A DNA stretch of 64,000 nt from Enterovibrio calviensis DSM 14347. Its GTDB lineage: Bacteria > Pseudomonadota > Gammaproteobacteria > Enterobacterales > Vibrionaceae. The stretch is from positions 372,001 through 436,000 of the forward strand of contig NZ_KK211217.1 in the NCBI RefSeq assembly GCF_000621165.1. The letters are read 5' to 3'. How positions within the stretch are numbered: the first letter of the stretch is position 1; the number at the start of each line of letters is the position of its first letter. Of this stretch, positions 26,738-36,028 are shown piece after piece. The notes beneath the pieces are model-generated. The model saw only the letters and a list, made by a program, of their open reading frames with translations. It was not told the DNA's origin and did no database searches. Position numbers and translations under genes: made by a program.

Positions 26738-26783
26738 TGCCTGAATACGCATGGGCTTTGTGCGAAACGTTACCGACGAAACG

Positions 26784-28577
26784 CTACAGTCGAGATGCCA
26801 ATGGAATGATGGTAACGCGATCGCCCACTTCCGCATTATCCACATCCGGCGCAACTTCAATTAAGCAATTGGCTTCACTCATAGAACGCAAAATACCTGA
26901 ACCTTGTGAGCCCGTTGATCTGACTTCAAGCTGACCATTGGCGCTGATGCTGTATATACCGCGGGTATATTCAGTGCGTCCGCGGCGCGAGCGGATTCGC
27001 TCTTGTGTAATGGCGGAGAAAATTTCAGGTTGCCAGTAGGTATCGCCCTGCATTTTACGAAGGGCAGGCTCAACGAACTGCAAGAACGTCACCATCACGG
27101 CGACAGGGTTGCCAGGCAGTCCAAAGAACGGCACGTCACCCAACTTGCCAAAGGCGAGGGGTCTGCCGGGGCGCATGTTGACGCGCCAGAAGTTAATGTT
27201 ACCCAGTTGGCTTAATACGGTTTTGATGTAGTCAGCATCGCCGACGGAGACGCCACCGGACGAAATCACCATGTCGGCTTGCTCTGTGGCAGCGATGAGC
27301 GTGTCGTGTAATGCCGCTTTTGTATCTTCAATAATGCCGAAATCGAGGATGTCGCAACCTAGCTTAGTGAGCATGGCGCGCAGCGTGTATCGGTTCGCGT
27401 CGTAAATACAGTGAGATTTAGCGGATGTTCCTGGCGCTTGCACTTCATCGCCCGTTGAAAACAAGGCAACCTTGATGGGTCTGAACACTTCAGCACGGTC
27501 AAAACCAAGAGATGCCATCATCCCCAGTTCTGCGGCACCAATGCGTTTTCCGGTATGAAATACTGTCGCGCCTTTTCGAAGATCTTCACCCGCTTGACGG
27601 ACATTTTGCCCTGCTCGAACAACCCCTTTGGACGTGTCGAAAGACACAGTGCCGTTATCGTCGTTTGCTTGTTCACGCATGATCACCGTATCTGCGCCTT
27701 CTGGAACGGGCGCGCCAGTCATAATGCGCACGCATTCCCCCGCAGTGAGTTTTACCGCGTAGTGGTGACCCGCAAACACCTCACCAACGAGACGATAGCT
27801 TTCGCGCTCGATGTCGTCACTGCGAATGGCATAACCATCCATTGCTGAGTTGGTCGAAGATGGCACATTGACGGGGGCGACTATATCTGCCGATAACACG
27901 CGATTAGGCAGTTCGTTCAGGCCACATGTTTCGTTGTGTTCAGATGTCGAAATCGCTGCAAGGATTTTGCTTTTTCCATCTTCCATAGACAACATGGTTG
28001 GCGACAAGGAATCGCACGTGGCGGTTTGTGCGTAATGGCTTTCCATCCAACGTTGAATAAACCCCACCAAATTCTCAATGTCATTGATGTCTAAACGAGG
28101 CAGAGACGATGATGAAAGCTCGGAAGAGGATGCAGGAGATGGCGAGTTATCGCACGCGACCGCCACAATGTTTGGATCATCTGGGTGGAGCCAAGGCTTG
28201 TCGAGTGCTGCGCGGTGAAGTTCTATCTTGGGGAAAGCTTGATGTTTAAAGCCTTCCACTAACACCAAATCCGCGTTGTTTTGGTCGAGTTGTCCCAGCA
28301 ATTGATTGAGCGTGCATTCGTCATCGGGCGTTTCTGTCATCAATGCGTGACGATAGCGAGAGCTGATCAACATTTGTGTCGCCCCGGCTTTGCGAAGGCG
28401 ATAACTGTCTTTACCCGGCTTATCGACATCAAAATCATGATGCGCATGTTTAACCATAGCAATGCGAATGCCTTTTTCGACCAAGGCTGGAATGAGCTTT
28501 TCCAGCAGAGTCGTTTTACCTGTTCCGCTGAATGCTGCAAACCCTAAAATGGGTAATGAGCAATTCGACAAACTCAT
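26784..28577 (-). CDS. mobB-moeA: MobB-MoeA fusion protein
   Basis: A 597-residue bifunctional protein. The N-terminal ~170 residues are MobB, a GTP-binding adaptor for guanine dinucleotide cofactor synthesis (P-loop GFAAFSGTGKTTLLEKL; KHAHHDFDVDKPGKDS). From ~185 the protein is MoeA, which inserts molybdate (or tungstate) into adenylylated molybdopterin: SAMDGYAIRSDD, MTGAPVPEGADTVIM, STGDEV and SSGGVSVGDADYIK are conserved. It is last in the tup-mob operon and overlaps mobA by 4 bp. Coupling of both steps in one chain fits production of a guanine dinucleotide cofactor for formate dehydrogenase. Confidence 0.93.
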   Translation of the reverse strand: MSLSNCSLPILGFAAFSGTGKTTLLEKLIPALVEKGIRIAMVKHAHHDFDVDKPGKDSYRLRKAGATQMLISSRYRHALMTETPDDECTLNQLLGQLDQNNADLVLVEGFKHQAFPKIELHRAALDKPWLHPDDPNIVAVACDNSPSPASSSELSSSSLPRLDINDIENLVGFIQRWMESHYAQTATCDSLSPTMLSMEDGKSKILAAISTSEHNETCGLNELPNRVLSADIVAPVNVPSSTNSAMDGYAIRSDDIERESYRLVGEVFAGHHYAVKLTAGECVRIMTGAPVPEGADTVIMREQANDDNGTVSFDTSKGVVRAGQNVRQAGEDLRKGATVFHTGKRIGAAELGMMASLGFDRAEVFRPIKVALFSTGDEVQAPGTSAKSHCIYDANRYTLRAMLTKLGCDILDFGIIEDTKAALHDTLIAATEQADMVISSGGVSVGDADYIKTVLSQLGNINFWRVNMRPGRPLAFGKLGDVPFFGLPGNPVAVMVTFLQFVEPALRKMQGDTYWQPEIFSAITQERIRSRRGRTEYTRGIYSISANGQLEVRSTGSQGSGILRSMSEANCLIEVAPDVDNAEVGDRVTIIPLASRL

Positions 28578-29158
28578 GAAATGGCTCCGTACTTCTCCAA
28601 TTCATCGGGCGTGTTTAGGTTGATGAAAGCGTCATGTTCATCACTAAAATCAACAAAGTGAGTGGTACAAAGATCGTAAAGCATCACGATTTTTCGGTCA
28701 CCATTAGCAAGAAAGCTATCGAGGCGTTCAAAAACATCACGCTTCATCATGGTGACCACAGGCTGAACCGACTCACCATCGTGAGCAACCACGATCTCGG
28801 TGTCTGTGTTGATTGCGCCAACCATCTTTTCAATTAAATTGTGTGGCAAGTTTGGGCAGTCGCAAGGCACAAAACCCAACCACTCGCTGTTGATGTTCGA
28901 CATCGCAGCATGAATGCCGCCTAGCGGGCCGGGAAATCCTTCTAATACGTCGCCGAAAACAGGACCGTATTGTTCGTACCTTTCTTGGTTTCGGTTGGCA
29001 TTGATCGCAATGGTGGCGCCTTGTTCTGTCAGGCGCTCATGGACGAATTCAATAAACGGTTTACCGTTGAGGGTCACAAGCCCTTTGTCTTGGCCGCCCA
29101 TGCGACGCGCTTGGCCGCCAGCGAGAATGACCCAAGTAGTGTCAGGATGCGAAGGCAT
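28574..29158 (-). CDS. mobA: Molybdenum cofactor guanylyltransferase MobA
   Basis: A 194-residue enzyme that adds GMP to the Mo- or W-molybdopterin to form the guanine dinucleotide cofactor used by formate dehydrogenases. The nucleotide-binding start WVILAGGQARRMGGQDKGLV, then FPGPLGGIHAAM and GFVPCDCPNLP, are diagnostic. The frame is open to 29215, but ATG 29158 gives the E. coli MobA length (194) and overlaps the end of the ABC ATPase gene by 17 bp. Confidence 0.94.
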   Translation of the reverse strand: MPSHPDTTWVILAGGQARRMGGQDKGLVTLNGKPFIEFVHERLTEQGATIAINANRNQERYEQYGPVFGDVLEGFPGPLGGIHAAMSNINSEWLGFVPCDCPNLPHNLIEKMVGAINTDTEIVVAHDGESVQPVVTMMKRDVFERLDSFLANGDRKIVMLYDLCTTHFVDFSDEHDAFINLNTPDELEKYGAIS

Positions 29159-29846
29159 GATTGTCCTTGTCGATAATATTGAGTTTGGGTTTATGGAGCA
29201 GGCGTTGGTTTTCAATCAGCCATTGTTGATTGCAGCATTCCGTCAGTTTGTTGGGATGATGGCTGGTGATCACCAAGCTGGCACCACGTTCAAGTAAGTC
29301 ATCAATCATCTTTTTTTGAGCATCAATGGCGTCAGCATCAAGGTTAGCGCAAGATTCGTCCATCAGAAGGATGGATGGGCTGAGTGCCCAAGCACGCGCC
29401 ATCGCGACTTTTTGCTTCTCACCGCCAGAGAGCACCGAAATATGTTCGAGGCTTAATGTCTCTAACCCGATTTTTCGTAAGGCTTGCATTGTAAGCTGAC
29501 GTCGTCTTCTTTGACAGAGATGCTTACCCATCAGGCCATAAGCGACGTTTTCAGCAACAGTTCCATCAAAAAGATAGGGGGTTTGATGCATGTAGATCAC
29601 GCCACTTTGCCCAGAAAACCCCGCGAGACGCTGTAACCATGAAGGGCGCTTGAGGTTCAACGTACCGTTGGTCGGTTTTTGGATGCCTGCCATGACTTTC
29701 AACAAGCTGGTTTTGCCAATGCCGTTTTGCCCAGAAAGATAAATTGCATCGCCGGGGCAGACTTTCAGTGAGGGGATATGAAACAACAAACGGTGTTTGT
29801 ATTTCACAGAAAGGTCAATTGCTTCCAATGTAATTTGACTCATCAT
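29142..29846 (-). CDS. tupC: Tungstate-type ABC transporter ATP-binding protein
   Basis: A 234-residue ABC ATPase with Walker A (GQNGIGKTSLLK), Q-loop (MHQTPYLFDGT), signature (LSGGEKQKVAMARAW), Walker B (ILLMDESCANLD) and switch His (ITSHH). It powers uptake of the oxyanion bound by the adjacent TupA. Placed between tupB and mobA and overlapping mobA, it belongs to one transcription unit that supplies metal and builds the cofactor. Confidence 0.9.
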   Translation of the reverse strand: MMSQITLEAIDLSVKYKHRLLFHIPSLKVCPGDAIYLSGQNGIGKTSLLKVMAGIQKPTNGTLNLKRPSWLQRLAGFSGQSGVIYMHQTPYLFDGTVAENVAYGLMGKHLCQRRRRQLTMQALRKIGLETLSLEHISVLSGGEKQKVAMARAWALSPSILLMDESCANLDADAIDAQKKMIDDLLERGASLVITSHHPNKLTECCNQQWLIENQRLLHKPKLNIIDKDNHAFAS

Positions 29847-29855
29847 TGCCCCTAA

Positions 29856-30554
29856 CTATGTGCGTAAATAGCCGTTGCCACGTGCAAAGCTGATGAAGAA
29901 GTTCATCGTCAAAGCCAGCAACAACAAAACCATGCCCAGTGCCACGCCCTCAGCAAAAGCACCTTTGGATGTTTCTAGCGCAATGGCAGTGGGAATGTTT
30001 CGCGTGTAATTGAGAATATTGCCGCCAACCATCATTGAGCACCCGACTTCTGTGATGATGCGGCTAAAAGCGGTGATAACGGCGGCAAGCAGGGGAAATC
30101 GTATTTCCCACATTAAGGTCGCCATGGCGCGGGGTATGGAGGCGCCCAAGGTGTAAGCGGTTTCCCATGCGCGTCTGTCGCTATTTTGAAAGGCGGCATG
30201 CATCATTGACACCAAAATCGGCAGGCTGATCAGAACCTGTCCCAATATCATGGCTCTTTGCGTGAATAGCATTTTCCAGTCACCCATTGGCCCTGCGCGT
30301 GACAAAAGCATATAAAGCAACAGTCCAATCACCACAGTAGGAACCGATTGAAGGGTATTGACGATGGACAAGACAATCCACTTCCCCGGGATTTCCCAGT
30401 AAGCGAGTGCAAAGCTAAGCAAAAGGGCGGGCACGATGACCAGCCCAATTGCGACCAGAGAGACGGAAAACGAGACCCCAACAATACCCCATAGTGTGGT
30501 ATCACCACTAAACAGCAGCGCGGCGGCTTGTCGGGTTGTTTCCAGCATGTCCAT
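29856..30554 (-). CDS. tupB: Tungstate-type ABC transporter permease
   Basis: A 232-residue membrane permease with about five or six hydrophobic segments. The EAA-type cytoplasmic loop appears as ETAYTLGASIPRAMATLMWEI. TupB/ModB-like permeases form the channel of tungstate or molybdate importers. Its ATG overlaps the tupA stop by one base (TAATG), so translation is coupled. Confidence 0.9.
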   Translation of the reverse strand: MDMLETTRQAAALLFSGDTTLWGIVGVSFSVSLVAIGLVIVPALLLSFALAYWEIPGKWIVLSIVNTLQSVPTVVIGLLLYMLLSRAGPMGDWKMLFTQRAMILGQVLISLPILVSMMHAAFQNSDRRAWETAYTLGASIPRAMATLMWEIRFPLLAAVITAFSRIITEVGCSMMVGGNILNYTRNIPTAIALETSKGAFAEGVALGMVLLLLALTMNFFISFARGNGYLRT

Positions 30555-31366
30555 TAACCAGCGTCCGCCACGAACAGTTGCTGACCATTGACCTTAAAAT
30601 CATTAATCATGGCTTGTGCTTTTGGGTTAACCAGCCAATCACTAAGTTCTTTCGCGCCTTGGTAATTTAAGTCTGGGTAACGGCTAGGGTTAATCAAAAT
30701 AACTTGGTACGGGTTGAATAGGCGCTTGTCACCTTCAACCAGAACACCGAGTTCAAGTTTGCTCTGATAGGCCAACCAAGTGCCGCGATCGGTGAGGGTG
30801 TAACCTTGAATTTCGTTGGCCATGGTGAGGGTAGGGCCCATGCCTTGCCCAACGGCTTTGTAAGCTGAGAATTCAGGCTTAACAGAAGCAGCCTGCCAAA
30901 GAAGCAGTTCTTTTTTGTGTGTGCCTGAGTCATCACCACGAGAAACGAAATGGCCGTCGGTTTCTGCCACTTTTGCTAATGCGGCAGTGACGTCATTGAT
31001 GCCTTTAACTTTTGCCGGATCGCTGATTGGGCCAACCAACACGAAGTCGTTATACATCAGGCCACGAGGCAGCACACCGTAACCCTTATCCACGAAGTTG
31101 GCTTCTGCGTTTGGCGCATGGGTCATCACCAAATCTACATCGCCATTTTCTCCCATTTTTAGTGCTTTACCTGTCCCTGCAGCGAGCACTTGGACGTCGT
31201 AACCTGTGTCTTTTTTAAATTCAGGGAGAAGGAAATCCAGCAAGCCTGAGTGGTAGGTGCTGGTGGTTGTAGCCAGCCGAACGAGTTCCGCGGCGCTAAT
31301 CGATGCGGACACGGAAAGAAGTATTGAAACCAGTGCGAACGCTTTTGTTATTTTCATTGAGCTCAT
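30554..31366 (-). CDS. tupA: Tungstate-type substrate-binding protein TupA
   Basis: A 270-residue periplasmic binding protein. A signal peptide ends near ISAA. The TupA signature LATTTSTYHSGLLDFLLP supplies oxyanion-binding residues; VMTHAPNAEANFV and SRGDDSGTHKKE complete the pocket. TupA proteins bind tungstate very tightly and usually prefer it to molybdate. AGGA lies six bases before ATG 31366, so this start is preferred to 31357. A sigma-54-type promoter lies 68 bp upstream. Confidence 0.9.
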   Translation of the reverse strand: MSSMKITKAFALVSILLSVSASISAAELVRLATTTSTYHSGLLDFLLPEFKKDTGYDVQVLAAGTGKALKMGENGDVDLVMTHAPNAEANFVDKGYGVLPRGLMYNDFVLVGPISDPAKVKGINDVTAALAKVAETDGHFVSRGDDSGTHKKELLLWQAASVKPEFSAYKAVGQGMGPTLTMANEIQGYTLTDRGTWLAYQSKLELGVLVEGDKRLFNPYQVILINPSRYPDLNYQGAKELSDWLVNPKAQAMINDFKVNGQQLFVADAG

Positions 31367-31433
31367 TAGTCTTCCTGACGATGGTTATTTTGATTTTGTG
31401 GCCTCATCAATAAATGAGGTCAAATAAGGACTT

Positions 31434-31450
31434 AGCAACAAAAATGCCAA
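31434..31450 (-). promoter_or_regulatory. Sigma-54 promoter for tupABC-mobA-mobB/moeA
   Basis: On the minus strand TTGGCATTTTTGTTGCT fits YTGGCACG-N4-TTGCW, with GG (-24) and GC (-12) separated by exactly ten bases. Transcription would start near 31423, about 57 nt before the tupA ATG. Confidence 0.75.
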
Positions 31451-31566
31451 ATTTATTCCTATCGCGTCAATAGATTTAATTGCTTGAAAATAAAGCGTAT
31501 TTTTCATTCCTCTATGAGTTACTGAGCAGAGTGCAATACGGTGAACTGTGGCGAGTCTCATAGACT

Positions 31567-31581
31567 GAGTCAAAATGTCGC
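31567..31581. promoter_or_regulatory. Candidate enhancer site near the tupA and response-regulator promoters
   Basis: GAGTCAAAATGTCGC matches 12 of 15 positions of the palindrome GGGACAAAATGTCCC seen upstream of the ferredoxin gene. It lies ~120 bp upstream of the tupA -24 element and ~45 bp before the response-regulator start, so it could serve activation of tup and autoregulation. The arms are not fully symmetric. Confidence 0.35.
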
Positions 31582-31623
31582 ATGTATGATGGCAGGCAAG
31601 AAACGAATAGGGATGTTCATAAA

Positions 31624-33015
31624 ATGAAGGATGCGTTGCAGCAATTTGGTTTCTCTGCCTTGGTGGTTGATGATGAACCCGGCATGCGAGCGATCTTGAA
31701 CAAAGCGTTGTCGAAGAAGCTGACTCAGGTAGAAACTGCATCGTCTTTGGAAGAAGCAGAAGCCCTGCGCAAGCGGAATCATTTTGATTTGCTTATCGTC
31801 GATATTAATTTGCCCGGTCGGTCTGGCATTGATTGGCACGAAGCGTTTGACGACGATGAACGGCGCAGCGATATCATTTTCATGACAGGCTATGCCGAAA
31901 TGGAAACCGCCATTAAGGCGCTTCGAGCAGGCGCCTCCGATTTCATCCTCAAGCCATTTAACCTCGAACAGATGCTTCAGTCGGTGCAACGTTGTCTCGA
32001 TAAACGCATGATTGAGCGCCAAAATATCGCACTTCAACGTGACGTTGCCCGATCGTTTCCCATCGATATTATTGGCGAAGCCCCGAAAACACTCGCGATG
32101 CGCGAAGTTATTTCTCGTCTTGCACCGTCACCTGCCGCTGTATTAATTGAAGGTGAATCAGGTACAGGCAAAGAACTCGTTGCCCGCGCACTGCATGGTA
32201 TGAGCGGCCGAACAGGGCCTTTTGTTCCCCTTAACTGCGGCGCGATTGCCCCTGAACTGTTAGAAAGTGAACTGTTTGGCCATGTGTCCGGCGCGTTTAC
32301 TGGCGCGCGGAAAAACAAAGATGGCCTTTTTAGAGTCGCTGACAAAGGCACGCTGTTTCTTGATGAGATTGGCGAGATGCCGCTGGCGATGCAAGCTTCA
32401 CTGCTGAGAACCTTAGAGCAAAAAACCATACGTCCTGTTGGTGCTGAGCGTGAAGTCAGCGTCGATGTGCGAATCGTGGCGGCGACCAATCGAAACCTGC
32501 ACGATGAAGTTGGCGAGGGGCGTTTTCGAAAAGACCTTTTCTATCGTTTGAATGTACTGTCTGTGGAATTGCCACCACTGCGAGAGCGTGTTGATGATAT
32601 CGGATTGCTTCTCAATCATTTCTCCGATGTTTTGGCTCGAGATTTAGGGCTAAAACCGGTTGTGTGGTCTGAACAAGAACTGGCAGCAATGCGATATTAC
32701 GATTGGCCTGGCAACATTCGAGAACTGAAAAATACTGTGGAGCGGGCAATATTGCTGGGTAAGCCTGACCTTCGCCATTGGCAAGGTGAGTCGGCATTAT
32801 CGTCATGTGAAAACACTGAGTCTGATCAAGCACACGCCAGTGATGAACGTCATGAAGACGGTTACCCGTTGGGTTGGCCTTTGAAAGACGTTGAACGGGC
32901 TCACATAGAGAAAGTGGTTGGTGCGCATGAAGGCAACAAATCTGCCGCAGCTAGGCAACTTGGCGTAGCGCGAAAAACCTTAGAACGAAAATTTAAAGAG
33001 TGGCTTGATGAATAG
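31624..33015 (+). CDS. NtrC-family sigma-54-dependent response regulator
   Basis: A 463-residue activator with three domains. The receiver (~8-125) has phosphoacceptor Asp60 in LLIVDINLPG. The AAA+ domain (~150-385) has Walker A GESGTGKE (177-184), the sigma-54 contact loop GAFTGA (223-228) and Walker B GTLFLDEIGEM. A Fis-type HTH closes the protein (NKSAAARQLGVARKTLERKF). ATG 31624 is chosen for the AGGGA at 31609-31613. It pairs with the kinase gene directly downstream and should drive the four sigma-54-type promoters of this locus. Confidence 0.95.
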   Translation: MKDALQQFGFSALVVDDEPGMRAILNKALSKKLTQVETASSLEEAEALRKRNHFDLLIVDINLPGRSGIDWHEAFDDDERRSDIIFMTGYAEMETAIKALRAGASDFILKPFNLEQMLQSVQRCLDKRMIERQNIALQRDVARSFPIDIIGEAPKTLAMREVISRLAPSPAAVLIEGESGTGKELVARALHGMSGRTGPFVPLNCGAIAPELLESELFGHVSGAFTGARKNKDGLFRVADKGTLFLDEIGEMPLAMQASLLRTLEQKTIRPVGAEREVSVDVRIVAATNRNLHDEVGEGRFRKDLFYRLNVLSVELPPLRERVDDIGLLLNHFSDVLARDLGLKPVVWSEQELAAMRYYDWPGNIRELKNTVERAILLGKPDLRHWQGESALSSCENTESDQAHASDERHEDGYPLGWPLKDVERAHIEKVVGAHEGNKSAAARQLGVARKTLERKFKEWLDE

Positions 33016-33060
33016 GGTTGTCCTTAATTTAGGGCGATGGGGTATCGAGGAGAGCCAGCC

Positions 33061-35106
33061 ATGAGCCTGATTAACAAGTGGCGACAGCGTTTTCGCACCA
33101 TGGTGCGCTACCGTCTGTTGGTGCTGACTTCCGTGCCTATCATCATTACCTTGCTTGCACTTATTGCGTTGACCATGTACTGGACGGTCGCCTATTCATG
33201 GACCAATGCCTTGTCTGGCGTAAAAGCAGACCTTGCGGTCGCCAGCAACAGTATGGAAGTGCTGCAACGAGAACAACGCAGCCAACTGCATGCCATTGCC
33301 GATTCTTATGACTTTCAAACGCAAATTACTCAAATTGCCGACGAACCAGAGAAGATATTGAGTTGGGCGCAATCGCGAGCGGATAAGTATGGAGTGGACT
33401 TTCTTGCTGTCTACCCCGCCAGTGATATTGACCGATTACCGCAAAGCTTGAGACAACGGATTTTGAACGGCAAAGAGCAGACATTTTTTCAAGTGATGTC
33501 AGCTATCGAACTGGATTCGATTTCTCCTGATATGTCTGCCCGCGCCGAAATTCCGCTTTTGCAGGAAAATATCAAGGAATCTCGCGGGTTAATCAGCCGT
33601 ACTTTGCTGCCACTTTATGATGAAAACGGACGATTAGAATGGATTGTTGATGGGGGCTTACTTCTCAACAACAGCACTGTCTTGGTCGATAGGATCCGCG
33701 ACCTTGTGTTTCCGCCCGGAAAACTGCCCGAAGCCAGCGTGGGAACTGTTACCCTGTTCATGGATGACATCCGTGTGAGTACCAATGTCCCGTTAGACAG
33801 CGACAATCGCTTTGGGCGGGCCATAGGCACGCGGGTATCAGACGAAGTGCGCAATACGGTGTTGTTAGACGGCGATGAGTGGGTTAACCGCGCTTACGTT
33901 TATGATGCGTGGTACATCTCTGCTTACAAGCCCATCCGAGACTTCAATAATACCGTCATTGGTATGCTCTATACGGGCTATCTTGAATGGCCGTTGATCA
34001 GCCGTTATCTCACCAACCTCATTGAACTTGGGATAGGCGTTTTGTTGACGCTTCTGCTCTCGGGGTTGCTGGTCTATCGTGGGGCGAAAGACTTGTTCCG
34101 ACCGATCGAGCGCATACACCGTGTGGTTCACCTTATGCGATTCGAGCAAGATGCAAGGATCGGCAAATTGGGCTTAGATCCTCAGCACGAATTGGCGATT
34201 CTCGCTCGACAGTTCGATAGCATGCTCGATCAGTTAAAAAAGCAAAACGAGGCGATTCGACAAAGTGCGCTTGAGTTAGAAGATAAAGTCAAAGAGCGAA
34301 CCGCCAGCTTGCATGAAAAAACGGAAGAGCTAGAGCTAAACATTAGCTTGTTAGAGCAAACCCGAAACAAACTCTTATTGAACGAAAAACTTGCCGCATT
34401 GGGAGAGCTTACGGCGGGTATTGCCCATGAAATTAACAACCCTACCGCGGTTATTTTAGGCAATATCGAGCTGATGGAATACGAACTTGGTAAGCACAGC
34501 GGCCTTGTTTCGGAGGAAATGAATACGGTGCTGGCGCAGATTGACCGTATTCGAAACATCACCCGTAGCTTGTTGCAATACAGCCGCCAAGGCGGCGTTC
34601 AAGATACTGTTACCTGGCAACATGTGAACCCCGTGATTGAAGAAAGTGTGGTGCTGGTAAGTTCGGGTACCAAGAAGCAAGACGTTGAAATCGAGACAGA
34701 ACTCAATGCTAAGTGCTGTGTGGAAATCAACCGTCATCAGCTATTGCAAGTGTTGGTTAATTTACAAATGAATGGCATTCACGCCATGAACGACAAAGGT
34801 AAGCTCATTGTTCGCTCAGACGATTGGGTGGATGTTCATGGAGTTACACAGGGTGCGAAAATATCGGTTCAGGACTTTGGCTGCGGCATCGCTAATGAAA
34901 ACATCACAAAAATCTTTGATCCCTTCTTTACCACGCGGCGCTCTGGCACAGGGCTCGGCTTGGCGGTGACACAAGGGATTGTTAGTGGTTTAGGTGGTGA
35001 AATCAAAGTGGATTCACGATTAGGAGAGGGCACGACATTCACGCTTTATTTGCGAGAGAAAATTCAGATGGATGATGAAATTACCTCGTTGAATGTTATT
35101 GAGTAA
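33061..35106 (+). CDS. Sensor histidine kinase
   Basis: A 681-residue inner-membrane kinase. It has an N-terminal transmembrane helix (~20-45), a large periplasmic double-Cache-like region (~46-310), a second helix (~318-340), HAMP, a coiled coil (~395-440), then the HisKA domain with His456 in AGIAHEINNPTAVI, and the ATPase domain (VQDFGCGIANENITKIFDPFFTTR, GTGLGLAV). GAGGAG precedes the ATG at 33061. The signal is unknown; formate, metal oxyanion or redox state are possible given the neighbours. Confidence 0.93.
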   Translation: MSLINKWRQRFRTMVRYRLLVLTSVPIIITLLALIALTMYWTVAYSWTNALSGVKADLAVASNSMEVLQREQRSQLHAIADSYDFQTQITQIADEPEKILSWAQSRADKYGVDFLAVYPASDIDRLPQSLRQRILNGKEQTFFQVMSAIELDSISPDMSARAEIPLLQENIKESRGLISRTLLPLYDENGRLEWIVDGGLLLNNSTVLVDRIRDLVFPPGKLPEASVGTVTLFMDDIRVSTNVPLDSDNRFGRAIGTRVSDEVRNTVLLDGDEWVNRAYVYDAWYISAYKPIRDFNNTVIGMLYTGYLEWPLISRYLTNLIELGIGVLLTLLLSGLLVYRGAKDLFRPIERIHRVVHLMRFEQDARIGKLGLDPQHELAILARQFDSMLDQLKKQNEAIRQSALELEDKVKERTASLHEKTEELELNISLLEQTRNKLLLNEKLAALGELTAGIAHEINNPTAVILGNIELMEYELGKHSGLVSEEMNTVLAQIDRIRNITRSLLQYSRQGGVQDTVTWQHVNPVIEESVVLVSSGTKKQDVEIETELNAKCCVEINRHQLLQVLVNLQMNGIHAMNDKGKLIVRSDDWVDVHGVTQGAKISVQDFGCGIANENITKIFDPFFTTRRSGTGLGLAVTQGIVSGLGGEIKVDSRLGEGTTFTLYLREKIQMDDEITSLNVIE

Positions 35107-35119
35107 ACCGCAGAGCGGT

Positions 35120-36028
35120 CTACTCTGACGCCCACATTTGCTTACCCGTTTGACTAAAATCATAACCGCCAAACTGTTCACTCTGCTTGAGCACAGCGGC
35201 GTCATCCAAGTGATGAACAAGCTGCTGAACCAATGCGCGAAAGTAAATGTTCTTTGGGATCACAAGCTCAAATGCCTCGTTAGCAATCGGGTGAAAGGCG
35301 AGACCAAATTCTCCAGCGCCACTTTGGCTTCCAAAGCCAATATCAGCCTCACCACGCGCGATGGCAGAGCCGAGTTCTCGTTCGCTCAAGCACTCAACCA
35401 CTGTGTTTAATTGATCGCGAGTGGTGCCGTTTCGAAACAGCCATTCGTCCATTGCACGTGCGCTGCCAGCGCCATCTTGACGGCCTGCCCAACGCCATTG
35501 TTGGTCAATAAAGTGGTGTGGGTCTTCAAATTTCTCACGCAATTCAGGTCGCATGATCAATCCTTGCTGGCGTTCAAACGCATGTAGCAACACCCAATTG
35601 CGATGCCCAGAATACTGCTGGATCAGCGCGGGGTGGCGCAGTTTCGCTTCTTCGGCATTTCCCCAGTGAATCGCGCAGATATCAACGTGGCCTTTTTCTA
35701 GCATGGCGAGCCCTTGCTTTGTGCCGGTTGCGGTATAGCCAACCAGCGCCGTGCTGCCGAGTGCCGCGGCCATTTTGCTCACAATGTGTTGAAGCAAAGG
35801 ATCGTCGGAACCCGCGATGAGCAATCGGTCGTTGAAGACACCATTGTGGCTAGATTCAATCAACCAGCGATCAAGGAGACTTTTGGGGAACAACCATTTT
35901 CCTGTGACCTTGGTGGCAGGTAACACACCATCGTTCGCCAAGCTGTAGACTTTCTTCTCGTTCAAATCGAGGTATTCCGCCACCTGACGTGCATTCATAA
36001 AGGCGGGAAACTCATCCATTACGCTCAC
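35120..36028 (-). CDS. Excisionase-type HTH regulator fused to a periplasmic-binding-protein-like domain
   Basis: A 302-residue protein. Residues ~8-60 form a MerR/excisionase-type winged helix (FMNARQVAEYLDLNEKKVYSLANDGVLPATKVTGKWLFP). The rest resembles a type 2 binding-protein/MolR-like domain (LLIAGSDDPLLQHIV, ATGTKQGLAMLEKGHVDICAIHW, GEADIGFGSQSGAGEFGL). Such fusions sense a small ligand in the cytosol, here plausibly molybdate or tungstate. It overlaps fdhD by 17 bp (or 8 bp if ATG 36019 is used), so it is cotranscribed. Confidence 0.8.
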   Translation of the reverse strand: MSVMDEFPAFMNARQVAEYLDLNEKKVYSLANDGVLPATKVTGKWLFPKSLLDRWLIESSHNGVFNDRLLIAGSDDPLLQHIVSKMAAALGSTALVGYTATGTKQGLAMLEKGHVDICAIHWGNAEEAKLRHPALIQQYSGHRNWVLLHAFERQQGLIMRPELREKFEDPHHFIDQQWRWAGRQDGAGSARAMDEWLFRNGTTRDQLNTVVECLSERELGSAIARGEADIGFGSQSGAGEFGLAFHPIANEAFELVIPKNIYFRALVQQLVHHLDDAAVLKQSEQFGGYDFSQTGKQMWASE

